From Oceanobacillus senegalensis (GTDB lineage: Bacteria > Bacillota > Bacilli > Bacillales > Amphibacillaceae): a DNA stretch of 64,000 nt. Position numbers and translations under genes: made by a program. Positions 25,404 through 34,586 of this stretch are shown piece after piece; position 1 is the stretch's first letter; the number at the start of each line of letters is the position of its first letter. A model generated the notes under the pieces. The model made no database searches. It saw only the letters and a list, made by a program, of their open reading frames with translations, and was not told the origin of the DNA. The DNA is taken from NCBI RefSeq assembly GCF_900176885.1, contig NZ_LT839648.1, positions 382,428 through 446,427 on the forward strand, in the 5' to 3' direction.

Positions 25404-25431
25404 TTGACAATTCGAAAATAAATGCTAAAAT
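25404..25431 (+). promoter_or_regulatory. Promoter of the tetritol catabolic operon with overlapping operator box
   Basis: TTGACA, a 16-nt spacer and TAAAAT lie 90 bp before the dehydrogenase start. The spacer contains AATTCGAAAATAAA, a variant of the box in the upstream inverted repeat, so repressor binding would occlude RNA polymerase. Confidence 0.65.
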
Positions 25432-25441
25432 AAAATTGTAT

Positions 25442-25456
25442 TTGAAAACGATTGCA
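25442..25456 (+). promoter_or_regulatory. Catabolite-responsive element (cre)
   Basis: TTGAAAACGATTGCA matches the CcpA consensus WTGNAANCGNWNNCW at every fixed position. It lies 10 bp after the -10 box, where CcpA blocks initiation or elongation, so glucose should repress the operon. Confidence 0.75.
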
Positions 25457-25520
25457 GTTTTAAAATACTTAATTATTTTCATTATAATAGGAAATAAAAA
25501 TAGGTTAGGGAGAGATAGTA

Positions 25521-26630
25521 ATGGAAAAAACATTAGAAAACACAGCAAAACAAAACCTTGAAATACCTGAAACGATGAAAGCTGTTGTTGCGTATAGCCC
25601 TGGAGATTATAGATATGAAGAAGTAGAAACACCAAAATTAGATAATGATCAAGAAATTATTATTGAAGTAGAAGCTTGTGGTATTTGTGCAGGAGATGTT
25701 AAAGCATATGGGGGAGCTCCTAGTTTCTGGGGAGACGAAACTCAACCAGCATATATTAAAGCTCCTATGATTCCCGGTCATGAATTTATTGGCCGTATTG
25801 TACAAAAAGGTTATGCAGTCAAAGATTTTGAGGTCGGGGATCGTGTAATTTCTGAGCAAATTGTTCCATGTGAAGAATGTCGTTTTTGTAAGCGTGGCCA
25901 ATATTGGATGTGTGAAAAACATGATCTATATGGTTTTCAAAACAATGTAAACGGTGGCATGGCTCAATACATGAAATTTACAAAAGAAGGTATTAACTAT
26001 AAGGTCCCTGAGGATTTACCACTGGAAAAAGCGATTTTAATCGAACCTTATGCATGTAGTTTACACGCTGTACAAAGGGCTAATATTGAATTAGGTGACT
26101 TTGTTGTACTTTCTGGTGCTGGTACTCTTGGTCTAGGAATGATTGGTGCGATTAAGAAATCTGGTGCTGGTAAGCTAGTAGTACTAGATATGAAAGAGGA
26201 TCGTTTAGAGCTAGCTAAGAAATTTGGTGCAGATATCGTAATGAACCCTGCAGAGGTAGATGTGGTTAAAGAAATTAAAGATATGACAGAAGGGTATGGT
26301 TGTGATATTTATATCGAAGCTACTGGACATCCATCATCTGTTGAGCAAGGATTGCATGCAATTAGAAAACTGGGTACATTCGTTGAGTTTAGTGTATTTG
26401 GTGAACCTGTTTCTGTTGACTGGAGTATTATAAGTGACCGTAAAGAATTAGATTTATTAGGTTCTCACTTAGGACCTTACTGCTACCCACTTGTAATTGA
26501 CGGCATCGCTAATGGGGATTTCCCAACAGAAGGTGTCGTAACACATCAATTACCATTAGAAGAATTTGAAAAAGGCTTTGAATTAATGAAGAAAGGTGAC
26601 AAATCATTAAAAGTTATTCTTAAACCGTAA
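25521..26630 (+). CDS. Zinc-dependent polyol dehydrogenase (erythritol/L-threitol dehydrogenase-like)
   Basis: The 369-residue medium-chain dehydrogenase has catalytic zinc ligands in EACGICAGDVKAYG and PGHEFIG and four structural-zinc Cys residues in PCEECRFCKRGQYWMC. A Rossmann motif GAGTLGLG is followed by an acidic residue (VLDMKED), so NAD is the likely cofactor. The sequence recalls dehydrogenases described for erythritol/L-threitol use (EltD). It is the first gene of the operon, after a ribosome binding site AGGGAGAG. The expected reaction is tetritol to erythrulose. The substrate call rests mainly on the downstream erythrulose-type kinase and RpiB-like isomerase; another short polyol is possible. 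Confidence 0.82.
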   Translation: MEKTLENTAKQNLEIPETMKAVVAYSPGDYRYEEVETPKLDNDQEIIIEVEACGICAGDVKAYGGAPSFWGDETQPAYIKAPMIPGHEFIGRIVQKGYAVKDFEVGDRVISEQIVPCEECRFCKRGQYWMCEKHDLYGFQNNVNGGMAQYMKFTKEGINYKVPEDLPLEKAILIEPYACSLHAVQRANIELGDFVVLSGAGTLGLGMIGAIKKSGAGKLVVLDMKEDRLELAKKFGADIVMNPAEVDVVKEIKDMTEGYGCDIYIEATGHPSSVEQGLHAIRKLGTFVEFSVFGEPVSVDWSIISDRKELDLLGSHLGPYCYPLVIDGIANGDFPTEGVVTHQLPLEEFEKGFELMKKGDKSLKVILKP

Positions 26631-26663
26631 CTTTTGGGGATTTAAAAAAAGGGGGAGAATAAC

Positions 26664-27935
26664 ATGCCTGACTTAACAAAGAATCAATCTTTTTTAGATA
26701 AAATCGGTATACCATCACATTTAGCTTGGGGATTTTTCGGTGTACTCCTATTTATGATGGGGGACGGTTTGGAGTTAGCATGGATTAGTCCATATCTTGT
26801 TGAACAAGGATTATCCGTTCAACAAACTGCTGTACTAACAACTTCCTACGGTGTAACGATTGCCATTGCAGCTTGGTTCTCTGGGGTTCTTGTTGAAGCA
26901 ATCGGTCCAAGAAAGACCATGTCACTTGGTGTAATATTTTATATAATTGGACATGCTTTATTTGTTGGAATAGCAATCCCTGACTTAAATTATGGATTGA
27001 TGATACCGACATATGCACTACGAGGCTTTGGTTACCCACTATTTGCCTATGCATTCTTAGTTTGGGTGACCTACCGTACACCTCAACACCAATTAGGAAA
27101 AGCAGTAGGTTGGTTCTGGTTTGTATTTACTGCGGGACTAAGTGTATTAGGAGCTTATTATTCTAGTTGGTCTATCAGTATGATTGGGCATACCGCAACA
27201 CTTTGGAGCGCAATCTTTTGGGTTTTAATTGGTGCATTTTTCGCCATTGTAGTTAATCGAGATAAGTTTGAAATGGAAGTCAAATCAAGTGAAGGTTCTA
27301 AATCAAAGGAATTACTTAAAGGTATTACGATTGTGAAGAAGGAGCCAAAGGTTGGGATTGCTGGTATTGTACGTGTCATTAACCAAGCGTCTCAATATGC
27401 ATTCCCATTGTTCTTACCACTATATTTAGCTGATCAAGGAATAAGTACAAGTACATGGTTAAATATTTGGGGAACTATCTTTATTGCTAATATCGCTGTT
27501 AACTTAGCATCTGGATATATTGGAGATAAATTTGGCTGGAGAAATACGGTTACGTGGTTAGGTGCAGTGGGTTGTGGAGTATTTACCCTCATGTTATTCT
27601 ACACACCACAAATATTTGATGGCAATGTTTTCTTAGTTGGTGTTGTTGGATTCTTATGGGGTGCATGTTTAGCAGGTTTCGTTCCATTGTCTGCTTTAAC
27701 TCCATCATTAGTTGGGGATGGAGACAAAGGAGCAGCGATGTCTATTCTTAACCTTGGAGCTGGACTATGTGTATTCGTAGGACCTGCACTTGTTGCATTA
27801 TTCTATGATTTAGTAGATACACAAGGTATGATGTGGATTCTAGCTATTCTATACTTTGTTGCTGCTATTCTTTCTAGATTCTTAAAACTTCCTGAAGAAG
27901 AAGGTAAAGATGAAGTAGTTGGAAAATCAGCTTAA
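26664..27935 (+). CDS. MFS polyol transporter
   Basis: The 423-residue protein has about 12 membrane helices and an MFS-like A-loop (SGVLVEAIGPRKTM) between helices 2 and 3, with a related GYIGDKFGWRNT in the second half. It resembles the ribitol/D-arabinitol permease branch (RbtT/DalT-like) of MFS proton symporters. It follows the dehydrogenase by 33 bp with its own GGGGGAG site and is very likely in the same operon, supplying the polyol from outside. A hairpin without a T run lies just downstream (about 27977-28004), possibly an mRNA processing or stability element. Confidence 0.85.
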   Translation: MPDLTKNQSFLDKIGIPSHLAWGFFGVLLFMMGDGLELAWISPYLVEQGLSVQQTAVLTTSYGVTIAIAAWFSGVLVEAIGPRKTMSLGVIFYIIGHALFVGIAIPDLNYGLMIPTYALRGFGYPLFAYAFLVWVTYRTPQHQLGKAVGWFWFVFTAGLSVLGAYYSSWSISMIGHTATLWSAIFWVLIGAFFAIVVNRDKFEMEVKSSEGSKSKELLKGITIVKKEPKVGIAGIVRVINQASQYAFPLFLPLYLADQGISTSTWLNIWGTIFIANIAVNLASGYIGDKFGWRNTVTWLGAVGCGVFTLMLFYTPQIFDGNVFLVGVVGFLWGACLAGFVPLSALTPSLVGDGDKGAAMSILNLGAGLCVFVGPALVALFYDLVDTQGMMWILAILYFVAAILSRFLKLPEEEGKDEVVGKSA

Positions 27936-28038
27936 TGACATGTTTAAAATCTCTAGTGAAAGCAATTAATAATAAGTGAGGACAAGGATGTCGTCACTTA
28001 TGGTTCAATTTATAATTATATAGATACTATTGAAACTA

Positions 28039-28067
28039 TTGAAACGAAATGAAACTAAAGGTATTAT
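28039..28067 (+). promoter_or_regulatory. Internal promoter before dhaK with operator-like box
   Basis: TTGAAA, a 17-nt spacer and TATTAT lie 54 bp before the dhaK-like start. The spacer begins CGAAATGAAA, matching the CGAAA-type box at the other promoters of this cluster. Confidence 0.55.
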
Positions 28068-28120
28068 GTTTTTAATATTTTGTTAGTTGGATAAACAAAT
28101 TAACAAGGAGGAATACATCG

Positions 28121-29125
28121 ATGAAAAAGCTAATTAACAATCCAAAGAATGTAGTAGAAGAAATGGTAGAGGGCTATGTAAAAGCTCATCCTGAATATAT
28201 AAAACAATTACCCGAAAATGATAGATCTTTAGTAACTGCTAGAGAAACACGTGAAGGAAAAGTAGGTATCCTAATTGGTGGTGGTTCTGGTCATGAGCCA
28301 GGTTTTATGGGATACGTAGGAGATGGCATGGCTGACGGTGTAGCTGTTGGAAATATCTTTGCCTCCCCATCACCAGATCCCATCCTAGAAGTAACGAAAG
28401 CAATAGACAAAGGTGCCGGTGTGGTTTATCTCTATGGTAACTATGCTGGAGATGTTATGAACTTTGGAATGGCAGCTGAGATGGCGGATTTAGAAGAAGA
28501 TATTCAAGTAGGTATGGCATTAGCTTCAGATGATGTTGCATCTGCTCCAAAAGAAGAAAAGGAAAAACGCCGTGGTATTGCAGGGGAATTTTTTATTTAT
28601 AAAGCAGCAGGAGCAGCAGCGGACTTTGGTTATAACTTAGATGAAGTAGTACGAGTCGCGAAAAAGGCAAATGAAAATACTCGTTCCATGGGTGTAGGTT
28701 TAAGCCCTTGTTCATTACCGCAAACTGGCGAGCCAAGCTTTGAAATTGGCGATGATGAAATGGAAATTGGACTAGGACATCATGGGGAACCTGGTATTGA
28801 AAAAGGAACAATTCAACCAGCAGATGCTGTAGCCGACAGACTTGTAGCCGACATTTTAGCTGATATCGAAATTAATAATGGTGACAAGGTTGCTGTCTTA
28901 GTTAATGGTCTAGGTTCAACACCTAGAATGGAATTATACATTGTTTATAGAAGAGTAGAACAAATCCTACGTGATAAAGGAATCGAGATTTACCGTTCCT
29001 ATGTTGGTGATTACATCACATCATTAGAAATGGGTGGAATGTCTGTGACGTTAATGAAACTAGATGATGAATTAGAAAAGGCAATTGATCATCCAGTAGA
29101 TTGTCCAATGTTCGTACAAAAATAA
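28121..29125 (+). CDS. DhaK-family keto-sugar kinase subunit (erythrulose kinase-like)
   Basis: The 334-residue protein is a DhaK-type substrate-binding subunit. It has IGGGSGHEPGFMGYVG and AVGNIFASPSPDP at the substrate site, and His221 in HHGEPGIE, the residue that holds dihydroxyacetone or a homologous ketose as a covalent hemiaminal. The nucleotide-binding partner DhaL follows 30 bp downstream. No DhaM phosphocarrier gene is present in the window, so ATP is the probable phosphate donor. In erythritol/threitol pathways homologous pairs act as D- or L-erythrulose kinases, which fits the isomerase and transaldolase genes next door. Dihydroxyacetone remains an alternative substrate. Confidence 0.88.
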   Translation: MKKLINNPKNVVEEMVEGYVKAHPEYIKQLPENDRSLVTARETREGKVGILIGGGSGHEPGFMGYVGDGMADGVAVGNIFASPSPDPILEVTKAIDKGAGVVYLYGNYAGDVMNFGMAAEMADLEEDIQVGMALASDDVASAPKEEKEKRRGIAGEFFIYKAAGAAADFGYNLDEVVRVAKKANENTRSMGVGLSPCSLPQTGEPSFEIGDDEMEIGLGHHGEPGIEKGTIQPADAVADRLVADILADIEINNGDKVAVLVNGLGSTPRMELYIVYRRVEQILRDKGIEIYRSYVGDYITSLEMGGMSVTLMKLDDELEKAIDHPVDCPMFVQK

Positions 29126-29155
29126 TTGTTAACTTAAAGAAGGAGGACTATGGTC

Positions 29156-29812
29156 ATGAATATTTCAGCAAAAGAACTAAAAGATTTTTTCAAAGTAGTA
29201 GTCAATATGATTGAAGATGAAAAAGATTATCTTTGTGAATTAGATAGAAAATTAGGGGATGGGGACCACGGAGTTACCATGTCGATTGGCTGGCAAGCAG
29301 TAAATGAAAAACTTGAAAGCGAACTAGCTGATGAAGAAGATTGTGCAAAAATCAGCTTGACTGTTGGTAAAACATTCTTAAGTGCTGTAGGTTCTTCTGT
29401 AGGTCCACTATATGCGACAGGATTTATGAGAGGCGCTAAGATTGTTAAAGGTAAATCTGACATGAATGATGCTGATTTAGCGCAATATTGGATTGCTTTT
29501 GCAAAAGGAATTAAAGAACGTGGACAAGCTGAAGTTGGCGATAAAACAATGATTGATACATTAGAACCTTTTGGTAATGCACTAAACGATAAATTCGCTG
29601 AATCTGCAGACTTCCTAAGCTCATTCACAGAAGCTGTAGCGGAAGCGAAAAAAGGAATGGAATCAACGAAAGATTTAGTATCTAAGAAAGGTCGCTCTAG
29701 CCGTTTAGGAGATCGCTCTGTAGGTGCTCAGGACCCTGGTGCAACATCTGCTTATCTTATTTTAGATTCATTCCTTACATTTGTTAATGAGAATGTAGAA
29801 AAAGCGGGCTAA
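29156..29812 (+). CDS. DhaL-family kinase subunit
   Basis: The 218-residue all-helical subunit binds ADP/ATP and Mg2+ and transfers phosphate to the substrate held by DhaK. Motifs are the Mg-binding DRKLGDGDHGVTM, GKTFLSAVGSSVGPLYATGF, GDKTMIDTLEPF and the lid region SRLGDRSVGAQDPGATS. The ATG at 29156 is 9 nt from AAGGAGG; the ATG at 29150 is too close. A terminator follows, and the next gene has its own promoter. Confidence 0.9.
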   Translation: MNISAKELKDFFKVVVNMIEDEKDYLCELDRKLGDGDHGVTMSIGWQAVNEKLESELADEEDCAKISLTVGKTFLSAVGSSVGPLYATGFMRGAKIVKGKSDMNDADLAQYWIAFAKGIKERGQAEVGDKTMIDTLEPFGNALNDKFAESADFLSSFTEAVAEAKKGMESTKDLVSKKGRSSRLGDRSVGAQDPGATSAYLILDSFLTFVNENVEKAG

Positions 29813-29843
29813 GGGATTGTTAAGGAAGTTAATAGAAATCTAA

Positions 29844-29879
29844 TAGGGAATCAGGCTGTAAATCTGGTTCCTCTTTTTA
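29844..29879 (+). terminator. Terminator after dhaL
   Basis: AGGGAATCAG pairs with CTGGTTCCT (G-T pairs) around 9 nt, with T5 following. Confidence 0.75.
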
Positions 29880-29921
29880 TGAAAAGAAAGCAAATGAAAA
29901 AACAAAAAATAAAACAAAAAT

Positions 29922-29967
29922 AAACGAAAGATAAATTGTTGAAAATAAATAAAAAAGGATTTAAAAT
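29922..29967 (+). promoter_or_regulatory. Promoter before the RpiB-type gene with operator-like box
   Basis: TTGAAA (29939), a 17-nt spacer and TAAAAT (29962) form a good sigma-A promoter. AACGAAAGATAAA lies immediately upstream of the -35 and matches the cluster's CGAAA-type box. Confidence 0.6.
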
Positions 29968-30015
29968 GAAAATATATAAAAGAACAATAAAGATAGGTGA
30001 AAGGGGTTTGCAACT

Positions 30016-30501
30016 ATGAAACTAGCAATCGGTAGTGACCATAATGCATTTGATTTAAAAGAAACGATTAAAGATTATTTAAAAGGTACAGAGCATGAAG
30101 TGGTTGACTTTGGTTGCCATTCTAAGGACTCGGTAGACTATCCAGATGTAGCATTTGAGGTTGCTGAGGCAATCAGTAAAGGGGAAGCAGAACGTGGAAT
30201 TTTAATTTGTGGTACAGGTATTGGTGTATGTATCGCAGCAAATAAATATCCAGGAATTCGTGCAGCATTAGCTCATGATACGTACTCTGCAGAGCGTGCA
30301 CAATTAAGTAACAATGCACAAATTATTACAATGGGTGCACAAATTATTGGTCCTGAAGCAGCGAAGAAAGTGGTTGAGGCTTATTTAAATGTAGAATGGG
30401 AAGAAGGTTCAAAACGTAAAGTCGATAAAATTAATGAAAAAGCAGAAGAATTCTTAGCTGATAATTACAAAGAAGTAACACAAGGCGGTTTTGGTTGCTA
30501 A
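30016..30501 (+). CDS. RpiB/LacAB-family sugar-phosphate isomerase (erythrulose-4-P isomerase-like)
   Basis: The 161-residue protein matches the RpiB fold: [11 protein letters not shown] at the N-terminus, the catalytic Cys65 in ICGTGIG, and [16 protein letters not shown] with substrate-contacting residues. RpiB members isomerise ribose 5-P, allose 6-P or, in tetritol pathways, D-erythrulose 4-P to D-erythrose 4-P (DerI). Position between an erythrulose-type kinase pair and transaldolase/transketolase supports the last role. A housekeeping RpiB role cannot be excluded. The start has AAAGGGG upstream. Confidence 0.87.
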   Translation: MKLAIGSDHNAFDLKETIKDYLKGTEHEVVDFGCHSKDSVDYPDVAFEVAEAISKGEAERGILICGTGIGVCIAANKYPGIRAALAHDTYSAERAQLSNNAQIITMGAQIIGPEAAKKVVEAYLNVEWEEGSKRKVDKINEKAEEFLADNYKEVTQGGFGC

Positions 30502-30551
30502 TCAATTTCTTTAACGGTTTACAACTCATTATAAATTTGGAGGTTGTTCTT

Positions 30552-31214
30552 ATGAAATTTTATTTGGATACAGCAAATGTAGAAGAAATCAATCGTATTA
30601 ATCGTTTAGGCTTATTGGATGGTGTTACAACAAACCCTTCTATTATTGCTAAAGAAGGTAGAGATTTTGAAGAAACAATTAAAGAGATTTGTAGTATTGT
30701 TGATGGTCCTGTTAGTGCAGAGGTTATTGGGCTTACGGTTGATGAAATGGTTGAAGAAGCAAGGAATATCGAAACATGGGCAGATAATGTGGTTGTTAAA
30801 ATTCCAATGACAGAGGCAGGGTTAGAAGCAGTTCATATCCTTTCTAAAGAAGGAATCAAAACAAATGTAACTCTTATTTTCTCTGTTGCTCAAGGATTAA
30901 TGGCAGCAAAAGCAGGTGCAACGTTTGTAAGCCCATTTGTAGGAAGAGTGGATGATATCGGTGAGGATGGAATCGAGCTTATCCAAAACTTAAATCAAAC
31001 GCTAATAAACTATAATTTTGACACAGAAATAATCACAGCTAGTGTTCGTACCATTGGACATTTAGAAAAAGCTGCAGTTGCTGGTGCGCATATTGCAACA
31101 ATCCCAGGATCATTACTACCAAAACTTTGGAAGCATCCATTAACAGATAATGGAATTCAGCAATTCCTAGCAGACTGGGAAAAGGTTCCTAAAAAAGCTG
31201 AAACATTATCTTAA
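30552..31214 (+). CDS. Transaldolase (small, TalC/MipB type)
   Basis: The 220-residue protein belongs to the short transaldolase/fructose-6-phosphate aldolase group, shorter than classical TalB. It begins [13 protein letters not shown] and shows [14 protein letters not shown], the Schiff-base Lys83 in VVVKIPMT, and TNVTLIFS. It would react erythrose 4-phosphate with fructose 6-phosphate, drawing the tetrose phosphate into the pentose phosphate pathway. TTTGGAGG lies before the ATG at 30552. It is 50 bp after the isomerase gene and 15 bp before transketolase, a tight operon. Confidence 0.92.
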   Translation: MKFYLDTANVEEINRINRLGLLDGVTTNPSIIAKEGRDFEETIKEICSIVDGPVSAEVIGLTVDEMVEEARNIETWADNVVVKIPMTEAGLEAVHILSKEGIKTNVTLIFSVAQGLMAAKAGATFVSPFVGRVDDIGEDGIELIQNLNQTLINYNFDTEIITASVRTIGHLEKAAVAGAHIATIPGSLLPKLWKHPLTDNGIQQFLADWEKVPKKAETLS

Positions 31215-31229
31215 GGAGGTATTGGAATA

Positions 31230-33245
31230 TTGACAATTACTACTCAAACTTCCATTGAACAATTATCCATTAATACCATTCGTACTTTATCCATTGATGC
31301 CATTGAAAAAGCGAATTCCGGACACCCTGGTTTACCAATGGGTGCCGCACCAATGGCTTATACATTATGGACAGACTTTATGACACATAATCCAAAGCAT
31401 TCAAAATGGTTTAACCGTGATCGCTTTGTGTTGTCTGCAGGTCATGGTTCCATGCTTTTATATAGCTTGCTTCACTTATCAGGTTATGATGTTTCTATGG
31501 ATGATATCAAAAACTTCCGTCAGTGGGGCTCTAAAACTCCAGGACATCCGGAAGTACATCATACCGATGGGGTAGAAACGACTACTGGACCACTTGGCCA
31601 AGGTATTTCAACTGCTGTTGGGATGGCGATGGCTGAAGCTCATCTAGCGGCACAATATAATAAGGAAAATTTCCCTATCGTTGACCACTATACCTATGCA
31701 CTTGTAGGGGATGGGGATTTAATGGAAGGAATCTCTCATGAAACAGCATCTCTTGCAGGACATTTAGGTTTAGGGAAATTAATCGTCTTATATGACTCAA
31801 ATGATATTTCATTAGATGGTGATTTAGATCGTTCTTTTTCTGAAAATGTAGCTAATCGCTTCAAAGCATATGACTGGCAAGTACTTCGTGTGGAAGATGG
31901 TAATGACATAAAAGCAATACAAGAGGCAATGAAAACTGCGAAACAAAACACCACACAACCAACATTAATTGAAGTGAAGACGGTTATTGGTTATGGTTCT
32001 CCAAACAAATCAGGATCATCTGATTCGCATGGTGCGCCTCTTGGGGAAGAAGAAGTAAAATTGACGAAAGAAAATTATAATTGGTCACATGAACCTTTCT
32101 TCGTACCAGAAGAAGTTTATGCAGATTTCCAAGAAAAAGTAGTTCAAAAAGGTACAGACGCAGAAGATAAATGGAACCAATTAGTTGCTGATTATAAACA
32201 ATCTTACCCAGAATTAGGGAAGCAGTTAGACCTTGATATTAATGGTGAATTACCTAAAGACTGGGATAAGGACTTACCAGTTTATGAAGCAGGAAAAGAT
32301 ACGCTTGCAACACGTGCTTCTTCTGGTGAAGTATTGAATGCGATTGCCAAAGCTGTTCCAAACTTCTTTGGCGGGAGTGCTGATTTAGCTGGTTCGAACA
32401 AAACAACCATCAACAATGCAGCAGACTTTTCAAGTGAAAATTATGCTGGAAGAAATATTTGGTTCGGTGTGCGTGAATTTGCGATGGCAGCTGCATTAAA
32501 TGGGATGGCTCTACACAGTGGCTTGAAGGTATTCGGTGGAACCTTCTTCGTATTCAGTGATTATTTACGTCCAGCTGTTCGCTTGTCTTCCCTTATGAAG
32601 GCTCCTGTGACATATGTATGGACACACGATTCCATTGCGGTTGGTGAGGACGGTCCAACTCATGAACCGGTTGAACATTTAGCGGCATTCCGTTCGATGC
32701 CAGGCTTATCACTTATTCGCCCAGCAGATGGGAATGAAACACAGGCAGCATGGCGACTAGCAGTGGAATCAACTGATCAACCAACTGCATTAGTTTTAAC
32801 AAGACAAAATCTACCTACATTAGAAGGCACAAAAGAAAAAGCATATGAAGGCGTGAAAAGAGGTGCATATGTTGTCAGTGATTCAAGAAAAGAAACACCG
32901 GATGCACTGATTCTATCTACTGGATCAGAGGTTCAGCTAGCTGTTCTAGCTCAAAAGGAATTAAAAGAGAAAAACATCGATGTTCGTGTGATCAGCATGC
33001 CATCATGGGATCGGTTTGAAGCACAAAATCAGGCATACAAAGATGAAGTTATCCCACCGCAAGTGAAAAAGCGCTTAGCTGTTGAAATGGCAGTTCCATT
33101 TGGCTGGGAACGTTACACTGGTGACGAAGGGAAAATCCTTGGAATTGATACCTTTGGTGCTTCGGGAAACGGTAATAAAGTGATGGAAGAATTCGGATTT
33201 ACTGTTAAGAATGTTGTGAAACAGGTTGAGGATTTATTTCAATAG
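31230..33245 (+). CDS. tkt: Transketolase
   Basis: The 671-residue enzyme has the full transketolase layout. The thiamine diphosphate domain has [21 protein letters not shown] and the Mg/ThDP motif [12 protein letters not shown]. The pyrimidine-binding domain has [17 protein letters not shown] and [18 protein letters not shown], and a C-terminal domain follows. It exchanges two-carbon units between ketoses and aldoses, including erythrose 4-phosphate. I accept the TTG start at 31230 (AAGGAGG 10 nt upstream, 15 bp after transaldolase). Its place in this operon suggests a pathway-dedicated copy in addition to a housekeeping tkt elsewhere. Confidence 0.95.
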   Translation: MTITTQTSIEQLSINTIRTLSIDAIEKANSGHPGLPMGAAPMAYTLWTDFMTHNPKHSKWFNRDRFVLSAGHGSMLLYSLLHLSGYDVSMDDIKNFRQWGSKTPGHPEVHHTDGVETTTGPLGQGISTAVGMAMAEAHLAAQYNKENFPIVDHYTYALVGDGDLMEGISHETASLAGHLGLGKLIVLYDSNDISLDGDLDRSFSENVANRFKAYDWQVLRVEDGNDIKAIQEAMKTAKQNTTQPTLIEVKTVIGYGSPNKSGSSDSHGAPLGEEEVKLTKENYNWSHEPFFVPEEVYADFQEKVVQKGTDAEDKWNQLVADYKQSYPELGKQLDLDINGELPKDWDKDLPVYEAGKDTLATRASSGEVLNAIAKAVPNFFGGSADLAGSNKTTINNAADFSSENYAGRNIWFGVREFAMAAALNGMALHSGLKVFGGTFFVFSDYLRPAVRLSSLMKAPVTYVWTHDSIAVGEDGPTHEPVEHLAAFRSMPGLSLIRPADGNETQAAWRLAVESTDQPTALVLTRQNLPTLEGTKEKAYEGVKRGAYVVSDSRKETPDALILSTGSEVQLAVLAQKELKEKNIDVRVISMPSWDRFEAQNQAYKDEVIPPQVKKRLAVEMAVPFGWERYTGDEGKILGIDTFGASGNGNKVMEEFGFTVKNVVKQVEDLFQ

Positions 33246-33337
33246 ATGAGGAAAAGGAACTCTGGAATTTATTAAAACGGATAAAATGTTAACAACTTTA
33301 TTTCATGTCAAAAAATATGCTTTATTATTAAACATAC

Positions 33338-33372
33338 AAAACGCTTGGATTTTTTAAGTCCAAGCGTTTTTT
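33338..33372 (+). terminator. Terminator at the end of the tetritol cluster
   Basis: AAAACGCTTGGA pairs perfectly with TCCAAGCGTTTT around 9 nt and ends in T6. Confidence 0.92.
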
Positions 33373-33467
33373 AACACTATTTATCCTCTATCATTAAAGC
33401 AGTTAGTTTGGGTTGGGGATTAAATGATTATACATATTCAATTATCCCACCATTGGAGTGGAACTAA

Positions 33468-33482
33468 ATGTAATCGCTTTGA
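33468..33482 (+). promoter_or_regulatory. cre-like site before the acetoin reductase-like gene
   Basis: ATGTAATCGCTTTGA differs from the CcpA consensus at one fixed position on either strand. It lies 79 bp before the gene start. Confidence 0.35.
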
Positions 33483-33560
33483 ATAATGAAATACATGTTT
33501 ACAAAGAATATGGTAGAACTAAACATTTTCAGATTACCATCATATAGGGAGGAATTTATA

Positions 33561-34337
33561 TTGAGCAAAAAGGTAGCAGTTATTACAGGATCAGGTCAAG
33601 GAATAGGGAAAGCGTTGGCTGAACGCTTAGCGAATGAAGGCTTTTCCATTGTGTTAAGTGATATTAATGAAGAAACTTTATCAGGAACTGAGAAAGAATT
33701 TAAAAATAATGGTCATGACGTTACATCGTTCGTTGGGAACGTTGCAAAACCAGAAGATCAAGCTTCCTTAGTTCAACATGCTGTAGATACGTTCGGCAGT
33801 GTAGATGTTTTCATTAATAATGCAGGTGTGGAAGGACAAGTCGCCCCTCTTACAGAAGTAGACCCTAAACCGATTGATTTAACATTAGATGTGAACATTA
33901 AAGGTGTTATCTACGGCATTCAAGCTGCAGGGAATCAAATGAAAAAACAAGGATCTGGTGGAAAAATTATTAACGCTTGTTCTATCGCAGGACATGAAGG
34001 CTTTGAAATGTTAGGAGTGTATTCGGCTACCAAATTCGCAGTAAAAGGTCTAACACATACTGCAGCAAAAGAACTTGCACCACATAAAATAACTGTAAAC
34101 TCATACTGCCCAGGTATTGTCGGTACAAGTATGTGGGAACGCTTAGACGAAAAAATGATGGAACATATGGGAACGAAGAAAGGAGAAGCTTTTGCTAAAT
34201 TCTCAGAAGGTATTGCACTTGGACGCTCTCAAACGCCTGAAGATGTAGCTGATCTTGTATCATTTTTAGCTTCGCCTAATTCTGATTACATTACAGGACA
34301 AAACATACTAACAGATGGTGGCATGGTGTTCAGATAA
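33561..34337 (+). CDS. SDR: diacetyl/acetoin reductase-like (2,3-butanediol dehydrogenase)
   Basis: The 258-residue SDR has [17 protein letters not shown], the catalytic Ser (ACSIAGHEG) and YSATK, followed by [18 protein letters not shown], wording typical of ButA-type (S)-acetoin-forming diacetyl reductases. Members interconvert diacetyl, acetoin and 2,3-butanediol with NAD(H). I start at the TTG at 33561, where TAGGGAGG is 8 nt upstream; the frame can be extended to 33486 but that extension has no homologue-like sequence. It is a single gene, separated from the tetritol cluster by a strong terminator. Confidence 0.82.
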   Translation: MSKKVAVITGSGQGIGKALAERLANEGFSIVLSDINEETLSGTEKEFKNNGHDVTSFVGNVAKPEDQASLVQHAVDTFGSVDVFINNAGVEGQVAPLTEVDPKPIDLTLDVNIKGVIYGIQAAGNQMKKQGSGGKIINACSIAGHEGFEMLGVYSATKFAVKGLTHTAAKELAPHKITVNSYCPGIVGTSMWERLDEKMMEHMGTKKGEAFAKFSEGIALGRSQTPEDVADLVSFLASPNSDYITGQNILTDGGMVFR

Positions 34338-34402
34338 GTTCCTATTAACATCTAATCAATGAAGTCTAATACATCTATTAAAATGGATGTATTAGGATAA
34401 GT

Positions 34403-34452
34403 AAGACACTTATTCATCTGATGCTTATTGTTCGGATAGGTGTCTTTCTTCT
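34403..34452 (+). terminator. Possible terminator after the SDR gene
   Basis: AAGACAC pairs with GTGTCTT around a 30-nt, partly structured loop and is followed by a T-rich tract. A second hairpin (CTAATACATC/GATGTATTAG, 34368-34397) precedes it without a T run. Confidence 0.45.
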
Positions 34453-34586
34453 TTGTCATTTTCCCCATACCTGTAAAAAAAATGTAATCCTTTTACAATA
34501 TATTTTTAATAAAAGCCTAACAAAATATGACAATTTCAATGATAGAATGACATATAGATGAAGTTATATGAAGGAGAAGTTGGAAA

